64,000 bases of DNA, taken from positions 124,001 to 188,000 of the forward strand of contig JAFHKR010000037.1 of assembly GCA_017052515.1 (NCBI GenBank), read 5' to 3'. Below the pieces are notes generated by a model. That model saw only the letters and a list, made by a program, of their open reading frames with translations. It was not told the DNA's origin and made no database searches. This DNA is from Fictibacillus nanhaiensis. GTDB lineage: Bacteria > Bacillota > Bacilli > Bacillales > Fictibacillaceae. Both the position numbers and the translations under genes were made by a program. This document shows, piece after piece, positions 32,160 to 42,518 of the stretch. Position 1 is the first letter of the stretch, and each line of letters opens with the position of its first letter.

Positions 32160-34388
32160 ATGGTAAAGAGAAGTCTCGTTGCACTCGGTATAATAGTGGG
32201 TTCACTTATAATAGGTTTTTTTGCCTATCTTTTCATTATCTTAGCTGGAGATTATGTGATCGATGAAAAAGATCTTGTGATGGATTCAGCTACTGTCCTT
32301 GTTACTGAGAACGGTGATAAAATTACAAAAATCTATGATGAGAATAGAGAGATCGTTGACATTGAGGACATTCCAAAACATGTGCAGGAGGCGTTTGTTG
32401 CTGTTGAAGACAATCGTTTCTATAAACACAACGGAATTGATGTAAAAGCAATCTCGCGTGCCATCTATAAAGATATTTTAGCTGGTGGTAAAGTCGAGGG
32501 CGGCAGTACGATTACTCAGCAGTTAGCAAAGAATGTTTTTTTATCTCATGAGAAGTCATGGCTAAGAAAAACAAAAGAAGCGGTTATTGCGATCAATCTG
32601 GAAAGAAGATACCCAAAAGATAAAATTTTGGAGATGTATTTGAATCAAATCTATTTCGGTCATGGCGCATACGGCATCCAGCTCGCTGCTAAAACGTATT
32701 TTAATAAGGATGCTAGCGATTTAACAGTAGCAGAGGGTGCGATGCTTGCCGGTCTTCCTAAAGCACCTAACTATTATTCGCCACTAAAAAATCCTAAGGA
32801 AGCAAAAGAGCGGTGGGATCTTGTCCTTACGCTCATGGAGAAGCAAGATTATCTTACACCTACTGAAACGGTCAGAGCGCAAGGTAAAACGATTGCTTTA
32901 GATTTTCAGCAAGAAAAACGAAATCCGGCTTATACAACGTATATTGATATGGTGATAAAAGAAGCGAAAGAAAAGTATCAACTTTCAAGAGAAGAGCTCC
33001 GACAAGGCGGTTATAAAATAGTCGTACCGATGGATCTCGCTGCACAAGATTCTGTGTATAGAAGCTTTCAAGACGGTCGCTATTTTGTAGGAACGGGTCA
33101 GGAAAAACCTGAAGGCGCAATGGTGCTGATGGATGGAAAAACAGGTGGTCTGCTCGCAGTTCAAGGTGGACGGAATTATGTCACAGAGGGACTAAATCGG
33201 GTACAAGTGAATCGTCAGCCCGGGTCTACGTTTAAGCCTTTATCCGTGTACGGTCCCGCTCTTGAATCTGAAAAATACAAACCTTATTCTATGTTGCGTG
33301 ATGAAGAACTAAGCTATGACGGCTATAAACCAAAGAATTATAACGGAAGATACGATGGGGAAGTTTCCATGGTAGATGCCATTTCTCACTCTGTAAATTC
33401 ATCAGCAGTATGGCTGTTGAACAAGAACGGAATATCTGATTCGAAAAGTTACCTCGAACAGCTCGGCATGCCGATCGAGGATAAAGGACTCGGAATTGCG
33501 CTAGGTGGGATCGATCAAGGTGTAACGCCCTTACAGATGGTAAAAGGATATCGCAGTTTTCTTCATGAAGGTAAGACGATCGAGCCTTTTGTGATCAGTA
33601 AGATCTATAACAACGAAGGAGAGCTGATCGGAAAAGCAAAACAAGAAGAAAAGAAAGTTTGGAAAAGACAAAACGCATGGTACATGACGCGTATGCTTCA
33701 ACAAGTTGTGAAAAATGGAACAGGATCTGATGGAAGAGAGAATATGGAGATCGCAGGAAAGACGGGTACCACAAACTATCCAGACGTTGAAAAAGGTAAC
33801 AAAGATACATGGTTTGTTGGGTATACGCCAGAAGTAGTCGGTGCAGTATGGATCGGTTATGATCGAACGACTAAGGAATCGTACCTTAATAGCGGCAGTT
33901 CTCTACCTACTCTCTTATTTAAACAAGTGATTAATGAGATGCCTTCTCAACAAGGGCTGGCGTTCAAAAAACCTGAAGGGGTAAAAGACTTGCCACCGCC
34001 GATCGAGATTATTGAATTAAAAGATCTGCGTGCTTCATTTGGTATGGGGGACTATGGCATTCCTTCCGTTAAGCTGAGCTGGACTCCTTCAAAAGACGAG
34101 CGTCTGCAATACAAGGTTTACGCAGTAAATGAAGGAGAAACGACTCTACTAGATACGATAGAAGGCAAAGGAGAGTATGGTGCGTCCAGCAAGAATCTCT
34201 TCACATTGCCAGACTTTTATGTGGTTCCATATAATCCTCTGACAAAACAAGAAGGAGAGCCGTCAAATGTGGTGTCGATTTCTCTTTTCCCCAGTTTTAG
34301 TGAAGATGATGACAAAGAGTTAAGAGATAAGATTCATAAGGATCGTGAAAAAGAGAAAAAAAAGAAAAAGAAGAAAAAAGAGGATTAA
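32160..34388 (+). CDS. pbpF: Class A penicillin-binding protein PbpF
   Basis: A 742-residue bifunctional cell-wall synthase (B. subtilis PbpF is 714). One membrane anchor (about 7-29) precedes the glycosyltransferase domain with EDNRFYKHNGID, GGSTITQQLAKN, RKTKEAVIAINLERRYPKDKILEMYLN-type motifs. The transpeptidase follows, with the catalytic serine in GSTFKP (about 355), SVN, and KTGTT (about 534). A fibronectin-like C-terminal domain and a lysine-rich tail end it. I take ATG 32160, with GAGGG six bases upstream; a TTG at 32154 is less likely. It precedes the haem genes as in B. subtilis. Confidence 0.92.
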   Translation: MVKRSLVALGIIVGSLIIGFFAYLFIILAGDYVIDEKDLVMDSATVLVTENGDKITKIYDENREIVDIEDIPKHVQEAFVAVEDNRFYKHNGIDVKAISRAIYKDILAGGKVEGGSTITQQLAKNVFLSHEKSWLRKTKEAVIAINLERRYPKDKILEMYLNQIYFGHGAYGIQLAAKTYFNKDASDLTVAEGAMLAGLPKAPNYYSPLKNPKEAKERWDLVLTLMEKQDYLTPTETVRAQGKTIALDFQQEKRNPAYTTYIDMVIKEAKEKYQLSREELRQGGYKIVVPMDLAAQDSVYRSFQDGRYFVGTGQEKPEGAMVLMDGKTGGLLAVQGGRNYVTEGLNRVQVNRQPGSTFKPLSVYGPALESEKYKPYSMLRDEELSYDGYKPKNYNGRYDGEVSMVDAISHSVNSSAVWLLNKNGISDSKSYLEQLGMPIEDKGLGIALGGIDQGVTPLQMVKGYRSFLHEGKTIEPFVISKIYNNEGELIGKAKQEEKKVWKRQNAWYMTRMLQQVVKNGTGSDGRENMEIAGKTGTTNYPDVEKGNKDTWFVGYTPEVVGAVWIGYDRTTKESYLNSGSSLPTLLFKQVINEMPSQQGLAFKKPEGVKDLPPPIEIIELKDLRASFGMGDYGIPSVKLSWTPSKDERLQYKVYAVNEGETTLLDTIEGKGEYGASSKNLFTLPDFYVVPYNPLTKQEGEPSNVVSISLFPSFSEDDDKELRDKIHKDREKEKKKKKKKKED

Positions 34389-34394
34389 CAGGTG

Positions 34395-34427
34395 GAAGAT
34401 GGCCTTTGGGGGTCATCTTCTTTTTTT
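34395..34427 (+). terminator. Terminator of pbpF
   Basis: GAAGATGGCC and GGTCATCTTC pair (one G-U) around TTTGGG and are followed by seven T. Confidence 0.88.
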
Positions 34428-34490
34428 GAGGAGAGTTTGGAAGTTGGAAGTAGAGAAAGGGAGTCGAACTGTGTCGGAAAGCCTATATTT

Positions 34491-34595
34491 TTCATTTTAG
34501 ACTTAATTGTGGCGGGTTTGCGCTTAATGGTTGTTCATTTCGACTTAATTGATACCACTTTTGACTTAATCGATGAGCCGCTAGACCCAATCCAT
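34491..34595. repeat. Tandem array of five diverged 21-bp units (GACTTAATT core)
   Basis: The core (A/G)CTTAAT begins at 34501, 34522, 34543 and 34564, with a decayed ACCCAAT at 34585, so the step is always 21 bp. Sequence between cores is poorly conserved. The core is the reverse complement of that in the array at 45471. The 34389-34823 gap holds otherwise only the pbpF terminator and hemE signals. An open frame through the region is not convincing. Confidence 0.85.
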
Positions 34596-34823
34596 CATTT
34601 ACTCATTACATTCAGTTCAGCGACATGCGTCTGTAAAGGCTTTCATCCTCTGAAGAACATCCATTTTGCCAAAATCATGACAATTAAGCTTATCTTCTAT
34701 ACTTTTATTATGAATTCCCTTACAATGTGTATGGATATTGACGTTAAAGGTTTTAAGTTTCAGCAGCTAGGAGATAACAATAGTGCTGCAGCTTTTGGTC
34801 TTGTATAGAAAGGTGTGTACGTT

Positions 34824-35858
34824 TTGACTATGAATGAAGAGTTTTTGAAAGCGTGTCGTAAGGAGAAAAATTCACATATTCCTGTATGGTACATGAGACA
34901 GGCGGGCCGTTCCCAGCCAGAGTACCGTAAACTGAAAGAGAAGTATTCACTATTTGAAATCACACATAGACCAGAGATCTGCGCTGGCGTTACGAAGCTC
35001 CCTGTAGATCAACATGGAGTGGATGCTGCCATTCTTTACAAAGACATTATGTCTCCAATCCCGGCGATTGGAGTAGACGTAGAAATTAAATCAGGAATCG
35101 GACCCGTGATTGATAAGCCCGTACGAACACGCGAGGATGTAGAGCGTTTAGGGACGATCAATCCTGAGAAAGACGTACCATATGTATTGGACACCATTAA
35201 AATTTTAAGACAGCAGTTAGAAGTGCCGCTTATCACGTTTGCGGGTGCTCCATTTACACTTGCGAGCTATATGGTTGAAGGTGGACCTTCACGCGATTAT
35301 CATAAAACGAAACAGCTAATGTACTCTGATCCTGAAAGCTGGTTCATGTTGATGGACAAACTAGGCGATATGACGATTGCATATGCAAAAGCGCAGATCG
35401 CAGCTGGTGCTCAAGCGTTTCAGATTTTTGATTCATGGGTCGGCGCGTTAAATGCAGCTGATTACAGAAAATACATTCAGCCTGTTATGTACAAGATCTT
35501 CTCGTCATTAAGAGAAGAAAATATTCCGTTGATCCTCTATGGAACAGGTGCAAGACACTTAGTAATGGAGTGGAACGAGCTTCCGATCGATGTGATCGGA
35601 CTGGATTGGAGATTATCTCCAAGAGAAGCGCGTCAGATGGGTGTTACAAAAGCACTTCAAGGAAACTTGGATCCATCTCTTCTATTGGCGCCATGGGAAG
35701 TAATCGAAGCACGTACGAAAGAAATTTTGGATGAAGGTATGGAAGAACCAGGCTTTATCTTCAATGTCGGAAAAGGTATTTTCCCTGAAGTAAACATTGC
35801 AACATTAAAGCAGTTGACCACCTTTGTTCATGAATATACGTCTAAAAAACTAGGGTGA
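34824..35858 (+). CDS. hemE: Uroporphyrinogen decarboxylase HemE
   Basis: A 344-residue cytosolic enzyme that removes four acetate carboxyl groups of uroporphyrinogen III to give coproporphyrinogen [36 protein letters not shown] and the FDSWVGAL segment are diagnostic. Start choice: AGAAAGGTG lies eight bases before TTG 34824, which I favour. ATG 34830 is also possible. It is the first gene of hemEHY, with a six-base gap to hemH. Confidence 0.95.
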   Translation: MTMNEEFLKACRKEKNSHIPVWYMRQAGRSQPEYRKLKEKYSLFEITHRPEICAGVTKLPVDQHGVDAAILYKDIMSPIPAIGVDVEIKSGIGPVIDKPVRTREDVERLGTINPEKDVPYVLDTIKILRQQLEVPLITFAGAPFTLASYMVEGGPSRDYHKTKQLMYSDPESWFMLMDKLGDMTIAYAKAQIAAGAQAFQIFDSWVGALNAADYRKYIQPVMYKIFSSLREENIPLILYGTGARHLVMEWNELPIDVIGLDWRLSPREARQMGVTKALQGNLDPSLLLAPWEVIEARTKEILDEGMEEPGFIFNVGKGIFPEVNIATLKQLTTFVHEYTSKKLG

Positions 35859-35864
35859 TAAAGA

Positions 35865-36806
35865 GTGAGTAATAAGAAAACAGGTCTATTAATTATGGCG
35901 TATGGTACGCCAAGAAGTCTGGATGAAGTAGAAAGCTATTACACACACATAAGACGAGGACGTAAGCCTTCTCCTGAACAGCTACAAGAACTTACAGAAC
36001 GGTATGAACAGATCGGTGGAATCTCACCGCTTGCTAAGATCACAGAAGAGCAAGCGCAAAAAGTTGAAGCAGAGATGAACCTACGCTACCCTGATCGTGA
36101 GTTTAAAAGCTACCTTGGTCTGAAGCATATTGATCCTTTTATTGAGGATGCTGTCCAGCAGATGAAGGAAGATGGAATCGAAGAAGCTGTAACGCTTGTT
36201 CTGGCTCCTCATTATTCAACGTTCAGCGTTAAATCATACAACGGGCGTGCTGTGGAAGAGTCTGCAAAAATAGGTGGACCATCTTTTACGACGATCGACA
36301 GCTGGTATGATGAACCAAAATATGTACAATTCTGGGCTGATGGAATTAAACAAGCGTTTAACTCTATTCCAGAGAACGAACACGACAAAACGGTTGTAAT
36401 CTTCTCCGCACACAGTCTGCCAGAAAAGATCCTTCAAATGGGAGACCCATATCCAACGCAACTTCAGGAAACAGCTGATCTGATCGCGAAAGAAGCGAGT
36501 GTTCCTCATTATACGATCGGGTGGCAGAGTGCTGGAAACACACCAGAACCGTGGATCGGACCAGATGTGCAAGATTTAACGCGTGATCTCTATAACGACC
36601 ATGGCTACAAGCATTTTATCTATTGTCCGGTTGGTTTTGTTGCCGATCATCTAGAAGTTTTATATGACAATGACTATGAGTGTAAAGTAGTCACAGATGA
36701 GCTGGGCGTGAACTATTATCGTCCTCACATGCCGAACGCAAAGCCGGAATTTATCGATTGTTTAGCAACGGTCATTGAAAACGCACTAGCAAAAGAAAGA
36801 ATGTGA
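35865..36806 (+). CDS. hemH: Coproporphyrin III ferrochelatase HemH (CpfC)
   Basis: A 313-residue enzyme inserting ferrous iron into coproporphyrin III in the coproporphyrin-dependent haem route used by Firmicutes. The start [20 protein letters not shown], the catalytic-site histidine in [13 protein letters not shown] and the glutamate in [16 protein letters not shown] are present. GTG 35865 follows AGGGTGAT. The gene lies between hemE and hemY and shares their transcript; its stop overlaps the upstream in-frame GTG of hemY. Confidence 0.95.
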   Translation: MSNKKTGLLIMAYGTPRSLDEVESYYTHIRRGRKPSPEQLQELTERYEQIGGISPLAKITEEQAQKVEAEMNLRYPDREFKSYLGLKHIDPFIEDAVQQMKEDGIEEAVTLVLAPHYSTFSVKSYNGRAVEESAKIGGPSFTTIDSWYDEPKYVQFWADGIKQAFNSIPENEHDKTVVIFSAHSLPEKILQMGDPYPTQLQETADLIAKEASVPHYTIGWQSAGNTPEPWIGPDVQDLTRDLYNDHGYKHFIYCPVGFVADHLEVLYDNDYECKVVTDELGVNYYRPHMPNAKPEFIDCLATVIENALAKERM

Positions 36807-36811
36807 AAGAA

Positions 36812-38221
36812 ATGAGCGAGCGAAAGCACGTTATAATATTGGGCGGCGGCATAACAGGTTTAGCCGCTGCCTTTTATGTTCAGAAATATGCGAAGGAAAC
36901 GGGCAAGTCGATCACCTTTTCAGTGATTGAAGCAAGCAACCGTCTTGGCGGTAAAATTGATACGATTAAAGAAGATGGTTTTGTACTAGAGCGTGGGCCA
37001 GATTCTTATCTTGCGAGAAAAACAGTAATGACCGAACTGGTTAAAGATGTGGGTCTAGGTGATGATTTAGTTTCTAATGAAACGGGTCAAGCTTATATTT
37101 TGCATAATATGAAGCTTCATCCTATTCCAGAAGGAGCAGTGATGGGCATCCCGACGAAAGTGATGCCGTTCGCGACAACCCCTCTTTTCTCTGTGGCTGG
37201 AAAAGCAAGAGCGGGGCTAGACCTTGTTCTTCCTAAACGAAAAGATTCGCAACAAGATATTTCTGTCGGTCATTTTTTTAGAAGACGTCTTGGTGATGAA
37301 GTGGTTGATCGGCTGATCGAACCGTTGTTATCTGGTATATATGCTGGTAGAATCGATCGGCTTAGTCTGCAATCTACGTTTCCACAGTTTGTAGAAACAG
37401 AAAAGAAATATCGAAGTTTAATCTTAGGCATGAAAAAGACGCAGCCTAAACAAGAGAAGACTCCGATTGCGAAGAAGAAGAAAAAAGGTGCCTTTCTAAC
37501 ACTTAAAGGAGGATTGTCCTCTTTCATTGAAGCTCTTTCAAAAGCAGTGCCAGAAGAGAATATAAAGACAGGGGTTTCCGTAAAAGCAGTCGAGCTTCTA
37601 GAAGACGGTGCATATTCAGTAATGATGGAAGATGGTTCGGTTATGACCGGAGATAACGTTATCGTCACGACACCTTATCCTATTACGAAGAAGCTCTTTA
37701 GTAAAACAGTGTTTCCTGCAGGTTTTCACGACACGAAGCCAACCTCAGTTGCAACTGTTGCGATGAGTTTTAATGAAGAAGACGTGAACTTTAGTCTTGA
37801 TGGAACAGGTTTTGTGATTGCTAAGAGTGAGAAAACATCCATCACGGCGTGTACGTGGACGAGCCGTAAATGGCCGCACACGACGCCTAAAGGAAAAGTG
37901 GTTCTTCGATGTTATGTAGGTCGTGCAGAAGATCAGGACATCGTTCATCAATCTGATGAAGTTATTTTAGAAAAAGTATTAGATGATTTAAAGAAGATCA
38001 TGGGTGTTGATTCTCATCCAGAATTCTACCATGTTTCTCGTATGATTGATTCGATGCCACAGTACGAAGTCGGGCACAAAGAACATGTGAAAAAGCTTAG
38101 AACAGCGTTTCAAAATGAGTTGCCAGGCGTAAGATTAGCCGGGGCTCCATATGATGGCGTAGGATTACCAGATTGTGTGAATTCAGCTAAAGAGGCTGTT
38201 GATTCCTTGTTCAACAGATAA
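36812..38221 (+). CDS. hemY: Coproporphyrinogen III oxidase HemY (CgoX)
   Basis: A 469-residue FAD enzyme that oxidises coproporphyrinogen III to coproporphyrin III. The Rossmann start VIILGGGITGLAAAFY, VIEASNRLGGKIDT and GFVLERGPDSYL bind FAD. A lysine-rich loop (PIAKKKKKGAFLTLKGG, about 212-228) and the C-terminal YDGVGLPDCVNSAKEA are typical. I start at ATG 36812, which aligns with known family starts; GTG 36803, overlapping hemH, is an alternative. Ribosome sites are weak for both, so coupling to hemH is likely. A terminator ends the operon. Confidence 0.94.
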   Translation: MSERKHVIILGGGITGLAAAFYVQKYAKETGKSITFSVIEASNRLGGKIDTIKEDGFVLERGPDSYLARKTVMTELVKDVGLGDDLVSNETGQAYILHNMKLHPIPEGAVMGIPTKVMPFATTPLFSVAGKARAGLDLVLPKRKDSQQDISVGHFFRRRLGDEVVDRLIEPLLSGIYAGRIDRLSLQSTFPQFVETEKKYRSLILGMKKTQPKQEKTPIAKKKKKGAFLTLKGGLSSFIEALSKAVPEENIKTGVSVKAVELLEDGAYSVMMEDGSVMTGDNVIVTTPYPITKKLFSKTVFPAGFHDTKPTSVATVAMSFNEEDVNFSLDGTGFVIAKSEKTSITACTWTSRKWPHTTPKGKVVLRCYVGRAEDQDIVHQSDEVILEKVLDDLKKIMGVDSHPEFYHVSRMIDSMPQYEVGHKEHVKKLRTAFQNELPGVRLAGAPYDGVGLPDCVNSAKEAVDSLFNR

Positions 38222-38277
38222 ATGACGGGGCTCAACCACTCCATTTCAATAAACAAAAAAATAAATATAATAAAAAT

Positions 38278-38308
38278 TAAACGGCAAATGGATATGTTTG
38301 TCGTTTTT
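38278..38308 (+). terminator. Terminator of hemEHY
   Basis: AAACGGCAAA and TTTGTCGTTT (one G-U) pair around eight bases and are followed by a T run. Confidence 0.8.
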
Positions 38309-38370
38309 TATATTTTCTTGTAGAATGTTTCTGCTATACTGTAGGGAGAAAAAAGGAAGGGGGAAGCGTC

Positions 38371-39648
38371 GTGCAAGCCTTTGTAGAACCGTTATTTGTA
38401 AATATTGCTATCATATTTTCTTTTACACATCTTTTAAACATGTTCTTTCCCCTTCATCCTGGTGTCATCCCAAGTTATAAGAATCAAATCGTCTTTGGTT
38501 TGATCAGTGGAGCTGGTGCACTAGTTTGTATGTTGTTTCCAATCGAAACACTGAAGGACTCTTTTTTTGATCTACGGAATGTCCCAATCATGATTGTTAC
38601 ACTCTATGTAGGGTGGCTCCCCGGTGCAATCTGTTCGTTAACAGTCGCCATTGCAAGGTTAGCTGTGGGTGGAGAGTTAGCGTGGATAGGCATTGTTTTA
38701 ATCCTGCTCGCTTACGTAGTATGTCTGATCTATCATGGGTTCTTTGATGAAGATAAACGCAGATGGGTTTCTGCGATCTATATTGCTTTGGTTTATACAC
38801 TATTTTATATATTAATCATTCATACATATCTTGATTTTCTGACAATCGATTTCTATCTTGTCTATTTCTCGAGCTTCTTGATTGCATTCTTTTCATGTAT
38901 CTTCTTAATCGAGAGACTTGTTAAGATTAACATGCAATTGAAGGAAACCGTTTACTTAGATAAGTTAGCGGTTGCTGGCCAAATGGCAGCAGCAATCGCG
39001 CATGAAGTGAGAAATCCGATGACGACAATTCGCGGAATGATTCAGTTTCTAGGCAGCACGACTACAGATGTTAAGTTGAGAGAGCATTCTCCGCTCTTAA
39101 TCGAGGAACTAGATCGAACGAACAAAATCATCACAGATTATTTGTCTATGGTCAAGCCAGATGTTCCTAAACTCGAGACCGTTCCACTAGAAAAAGTACT
39201 AAGAGACGTTATCGCGCTTACTGCACCATACGGAGCGATCAATAACGTGGAGGTCACTGCTAGTCCATTAGGTCCTTACAATGTGTGCATTGATGAACCA
39301 AAACTTAAGCAAGGTTTAATAAATATTATCAAAAATGGGATAGAAGCGATCGAAAAAGGAGGAACGATCCACCTGTATCGTTATAAAGTTACAAAAAGAA
39401 GTATTACGATCGCGATTGAAGACAATGGTAAAGGTATGACAGAAGAGGAACTCGAACAAATCGGGTTACCATTTTATACAACAAAAGCAAAAGGTACGGG
39501 TCTTGGAATGATGGTAACCTATAAATTGATACAGGATATGGACGGAAAACTTCGGTATGAGAGCGTACTTAATGAAGGTACCCGAGTTCTTTTAACCTTG
39601 CAGTTATGTACGAAACGAAATATGGTTAATGGTGAGGAGGTGGGATGA
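38371..39648 (+). CDS. KinB-like membrane histidine kinase
   Basis: A 425-residue kinase with six N-terminal hydrophobic segments (about 5-185) of the 5TMR-LYT sensor type, e.g. GWLPGAICSLTVAIARL. The HisKA motif follows, with His211 in AIAHEVRNPMTTIRG, then the N box INIIKNGIEAI and G boxes DNGKGM and GTGLGMMVTYKLI. Length and layout are those of B. subtilis KinB, which feeds the sporulation phosphorelay. No response regulator gene is adjacent, as expected for phosphorelay kinases. GTG 38371 follows GGGGGA. It overlaps yhgD by one base, so the two are coupled. Confidence 0.82.
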   Translation: MQAFVEPLFVNIAIIFSFTHLLNMFFPLHPGVIPSYKNQIVFGLISGAGALVCMLFPIETLKDSFFDLRNVPIMIVTLYVGWLPGAICSLTVAIARLAVGGELAWIGIVLILLAYVVCLIYHGFFDEDKRRWVSAIYIALVYTLFYILIIHTYLDFLTIDFYLVYFSSFLIAFFSCIFLIERLVKINMQLKETVYLDKLAVAGQMAAAIAHEVRNPMTTIRGMIQFLGSTTTDVKLREHSPLLIEELDRTNKIITDYLSMVKPDVPKLETVPLEKVLRDVIALTAPYGAINNVEVTASPLGPYNVCIDEPKLKQGLINIIKNGIEAIEKGGTIHLYRYKVTKRSITIAIEDNGKGMTEEELEQIGLPFYTTKAKGTGLGMMVTYKLIQDMDGKLRYESVLNEGTRVLLTLQLCTKRNMVNGEEVG

Positions 39649-40217
39649 TGGATCGCAGAAAAAGTATTTTAGACGCAGCGGAGCGCTCTTTTTCTATGTT
39701 TGGTTACAAAGCGAGTACTGTGGATCAGATCGCTAAGATTGCAAACGTTGGAAAAGGAACGATCTATACTTTTTTCGCAAACAAAGAAGAATTATTTTCG
39801 GAAATTATCACAAACTTAGTAACAGAGACGAAACTAGCGGCATCTTCTGCTATAAAAGAGGATCGCCCTTTTTACGAGAACTTGCATAATGCACTGTATG
39901 AAGTTGTTGAACTTCGTAAAACGCACAAGTTAGCCGTAAAACTCTCGCAGGAAGTGAAAGAATTATACACTTCACCTGTAACGGAGGCTTTGCAGAGAAT
40001 CGAAAAGGCAGTTTTAAATTTTGTTCAAAAAGAACTGGACAAAGCGGTAGAAAAAGGTGAGATAAAAAAATGCCATACAGATATTGTGGCGTTTATGATG
40101 GTGAAAGTATATATCGCTCTTATTTTCGATTGGGAACGTGATCATGAAGCTCTTCAGAAAGAAAAGATGCTAGAGGTTCTGGAGATGTTTGTAATGGATG
40201 GTTTAAGGAAACCATAG
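39648..40217 (+). CDS. yhgD: TetR-family repressor YhgD
   Basis: A 189-residue regulator with an N-terminal HTH (about 4-50: ILDAAERSFSMFGYKASTVDQIAKIANVGKGTIYTFFANKEELF) and a helical effector domain. B. subtilis yhgD lies next to yhgE in the same order. ATG 39648 is seven bases after GAGGAGG and overlaps the kinase stop (TGATG); a first ATG at 39645 is too close. It probably controls yhgE through the palindromes between the two genes. Confidence 0.87.
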   Translation: MDRRKSILDAAERSFSMFGYKASTVDQIAKIANVGKGTIYTFFANKEELFSEIITNLVTETKLAASSAIKEDRPFYENLHNALYEVVELRKTHKLAVKLSQEVKELYTSPVTEALQRIEKAVLNFVQKELDKAVEKGEIKKCHTDIVAFMMVKVYIALIFDWERDHEALQKEKMLEVLEMFVMDGLRKP

Positions 40218-40283
40218 TATTGCAGAACCAAGAAAAACGTGTTACATTAAGTTGTGACCAAATTTCTATTTCGGTCATTTTCG

Positions 40284-40313
40284 AAAAAGCGGACTGTAAG
40301 AGTCTCTTTTTTT
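40284..40313 (+). terminator. Probable terminator of the kinase-yhgD pair
   Basis: AAAAAG, GGACT and AGTCT, CTTTTTT pair around GTAAG with one internal mismatch; seven T close the site. Confidence 0.55.
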
Positions 40314-40328
40314 ACCGATAAATGACCA

Positions 40329-40347
40329 AATGACTAAATCAGTCATT
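40329..40347 (+). promoter_or_regulatory. Candidate YhgD operator before yhgE
   Basis: AATGACT and AGTCATT form a perfect 7-bp inverted repeat with a 5-bp centre, 25 bases before the yhgE start. A related but wider pair, TGACC (40255) and GGTCA (40273), lies upstream. TetR dimers bind such sites. The link to YhgD is an inference from position. Confidence 0.5.
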
Positions 40348-40371
40348 CAGTATTAGGAGGAGTGAACAACT

Positions 40372-42510
40372 GTGTTAAAAAGTATCGGAGCTCAATTTAA
40401 AGCAGTTTTTTCAAATAAAAAAATTGCTGTACCGGTCTTAGCAGTTCTATTTATACCTGTGTTATACAGCGGAATGTTTCTATGGGCGTTCTGGGATCCG
40501 TATGACAAGATGGAAGATCTGCCAGTGGCCGTAGTCAATCAAGATGAAGGTTATGAATATAACGGTGAGAACTTAACCGTTGGAGATGAGTTTGTAAAAA
40601 AACTCAAAGAGAATCCACAGTTCAAGTGGAAGTTCGTTAGTGAAGAAAAAGCGAAGCAAGGTTTGGAACATAACGATTATTATATGATGATCGAGATTCC
40701 TGAGAACTTTTCTGAAGAGGCAACTGCTCTATCAGGAAACTCGAATAAAAAGCCTGAGATCATCTATACACCGAATGCTGGCTTTAACTTTCTTGCAGCA
40801 CAGATTGGCGGAACAGCCGTCGATAAAATGAAAGAAAGTCTGTCTAACGAATTAACAAAAACATACGCTGAAGTGATGTTCGATCAAGTCGAACAATTGG
40901 CTGGCGGGTTGGAGAAAGCAGCAGATGGCTCCAATCAAGTAACAGATGGGCTGAAAAAAGTAGCCTCTGGTAGTGGTGAGCTAGCTTCTGGGATGGAAGA
41001 AAAAACACCACAGATCAACGAACTAAAAGACGGAGCAGTCCTTTTTAATTCAAAAATGACTGAGTTCGATAATGGAATCGATAAATTACTTGCTGCTCAT
41101 AAACAACTAGCGGATGGACAAGGTCAACTGAGTAATGGAGCACAAGCTCTAAAAGGTGGATTGAGTCAAGCGACAGCAGGTTCTGAAAAGATCAAGAACG
41201 GAAGCTTAGCTCTTCAAGGCGGGGCATCTAAATTATCGACTGGCGCAAGCACCCTTGCAGGTTCGGTCAATGAATGGAACGCTGGTGCACAAAAAGCAAC
41301 AGCAGGTTCAAAACAACTTGAACAACAATTAAATGCACTGATTCAAAATCAAGGAAACATGACTGACGAGCAGATGGCAGCATCTTTAAAACAGCTTGCG
41401 GCAGCTAGTAATGGCATAAATAATGGTTTGGATAGCTTAACTGCAGCAACAGGAAAGATCGCTGGCGGAGCGAACGAACTTTCTGCCGGAGCTAAAAAGC
41501 TAAGTGATTCACAAACGGCTTTAGCAAATGGAGCAGAAGAGCTTCACAACGGTCAGCTTAAACTAGTGGGCGGAGTCGATCAGCTTGCGAGTGGTCAGGC
41601 AAAAGTAAATCAAGGTACGCAGACGTTCCAATCTAAATTGGGAGAAGCAGCTGCGGGTAGTCAGCAACTGTTAGGTGCTAGTGGCAAGTTAGCTGACGGA
41701 ACTTCCACAGTTGCAACGGGCTGGCAAGAAGTTACGGGCCATGTGAAGGAAATTCATAATGGAGAACAAAAGTTGCTTGATGGTAGCGGAAAACTTACTT
41801 CTTCATTAAGTGATGCAGCTGACAAAACAGGTGAGCTTGATCCAGACAGTGACATGTTCGAGCGAATAGCTAACCCTGTTTCTGTTAAAACAAACAGCTT
41901 TTCCGATGTTCCGAACTACGGAACAGGCTTTGCTCCTTACTTCTTATCATTAGGTCTTTTCGTAGGAGCATTATTGATGTCGATCGTATTCCCATTACGT
42001 GATAAAGCTGGACACCCACGTTCAGGATTCAGCTGGTTTGCTGGTAAATTCACGTTCTTAGCGGTGGTTGGTGTAATTCAAGCACTGATTGCGGACGCGG
42101 TATTGATATATGGTCTAGGCATCGAAGTTAGTAACTTAGGAGCGTTCCTTGGACTTAGTATCATTACGAGTCTAACTTTCTTAGCACTTGTACAATTATT
42201 TGTTACAGTGCTTGGAGATCCAGGACGTTTTGTAGCGATTATCATCTTAATCCTACAACTTACAACAAGTGCAGGAACATTCCCGTTAGAGCTTATTCCG
42301 AACGGACTTCAAGGATTCAATGCATGGCTTCCTATGACATATTCTGTTTCAGGCTTTAAAGCGGTAATCTCAAGCGGAGACATGGAAAGCTTCAGCTATA
42401 ATCTATGGATTATGGTAGGTTTCATGGCGATCTGTATGGTTGGTACATGGGCTTACTTCGCAAGTCAGTTTAGAAAAAAGAATACGGAAGATGAAGGTTC
42501 AGTAGCATAA
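40372..42510 (+). CDS. yhgE: YhgE/Pip-family membrane protein
   Basis: A 712-residue protein, a little shorter than B. subtilis YhgE (about 775). One membrane helix (about 18-38) precedes a large extracytoplasmic region whose centre (about 175-490) is a long series of ADG...LADG / LASG / LSNGA-type repeats that form coiled coil. About six C-terminal membrane segments (about 515-705) form the ABC-2-like end. Relatives include the Pip phage receptors; the cellular role is unclear. GTG 40372 follows AGGAGGAG. TetR control is likely. A terminator follows. Confidence 0.88.
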   Translation: MLKSIGAQFKAVFSNKKIAVPVLAVLFIPVLYSGMFLWAFWDPYDKMEDLPVAVVNQDEGYEYNGENLTVGDEFVKKLKENPQFKWKFVSEEKAKQGLEHNDYYMMIEIPENFSEEATALSGNSNKKPEIIYTPNAGFNFLAAQIGGTAVDKMKESLSNELTKTYAEVMFDQVEQLAGGLEKAADGSNQVTDGLKKVASGSGELASGMEEKTPQINELKDGAVLFNSKMTEFDNGIDKLLAAHKQLADGQGQLSNGAQALKGGLSQATAGSEKIKNGSLALQGGASKLSTGASTLAGSVNEWNAGAQKATAGSKQLEQQLNALIQNQGNMTDEQMAASLKQLAAASNGINNGLDSLTAATGKIAGGANELSAGAKKLSDSQTALANGAEELHNGQLKLVGGVDQLASGQAKVNQGTQTFQSKLGEAAAGSQQLLGASGKLADGTSTVATGWQEVTGHVKEIHNGEQKLLDGSGKLTSSLSDAADKTGELDPDSDMFERIANPVSVKTNSFSDVPNYGTGFAPYFLSLGLFVGALLMSIVFPLRDKAGHPRSGFSWFAGKFTFLAVVGVIQALIADAVLIYGLGIEVSNLGAFLGLSIITSLTFLALVQLFVTVLGDPGRFVAIIILILQLTTSAGTFPLELIPNGLQGFNAWLPMTYSVSGFKAVISSGDMESFSYNLWIMVGFMAICMVGTWAYFASQFRKKNTEDEGSVA

Positions 42511-42518
42511 TTTCTGTT

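Noticed and set aside
34392-34808. 138-codon gene between pbpF and hemE
   Set aside because: It runs through the pbpF terminator and a repeat array, has no ribosome site and looks like no protein family.
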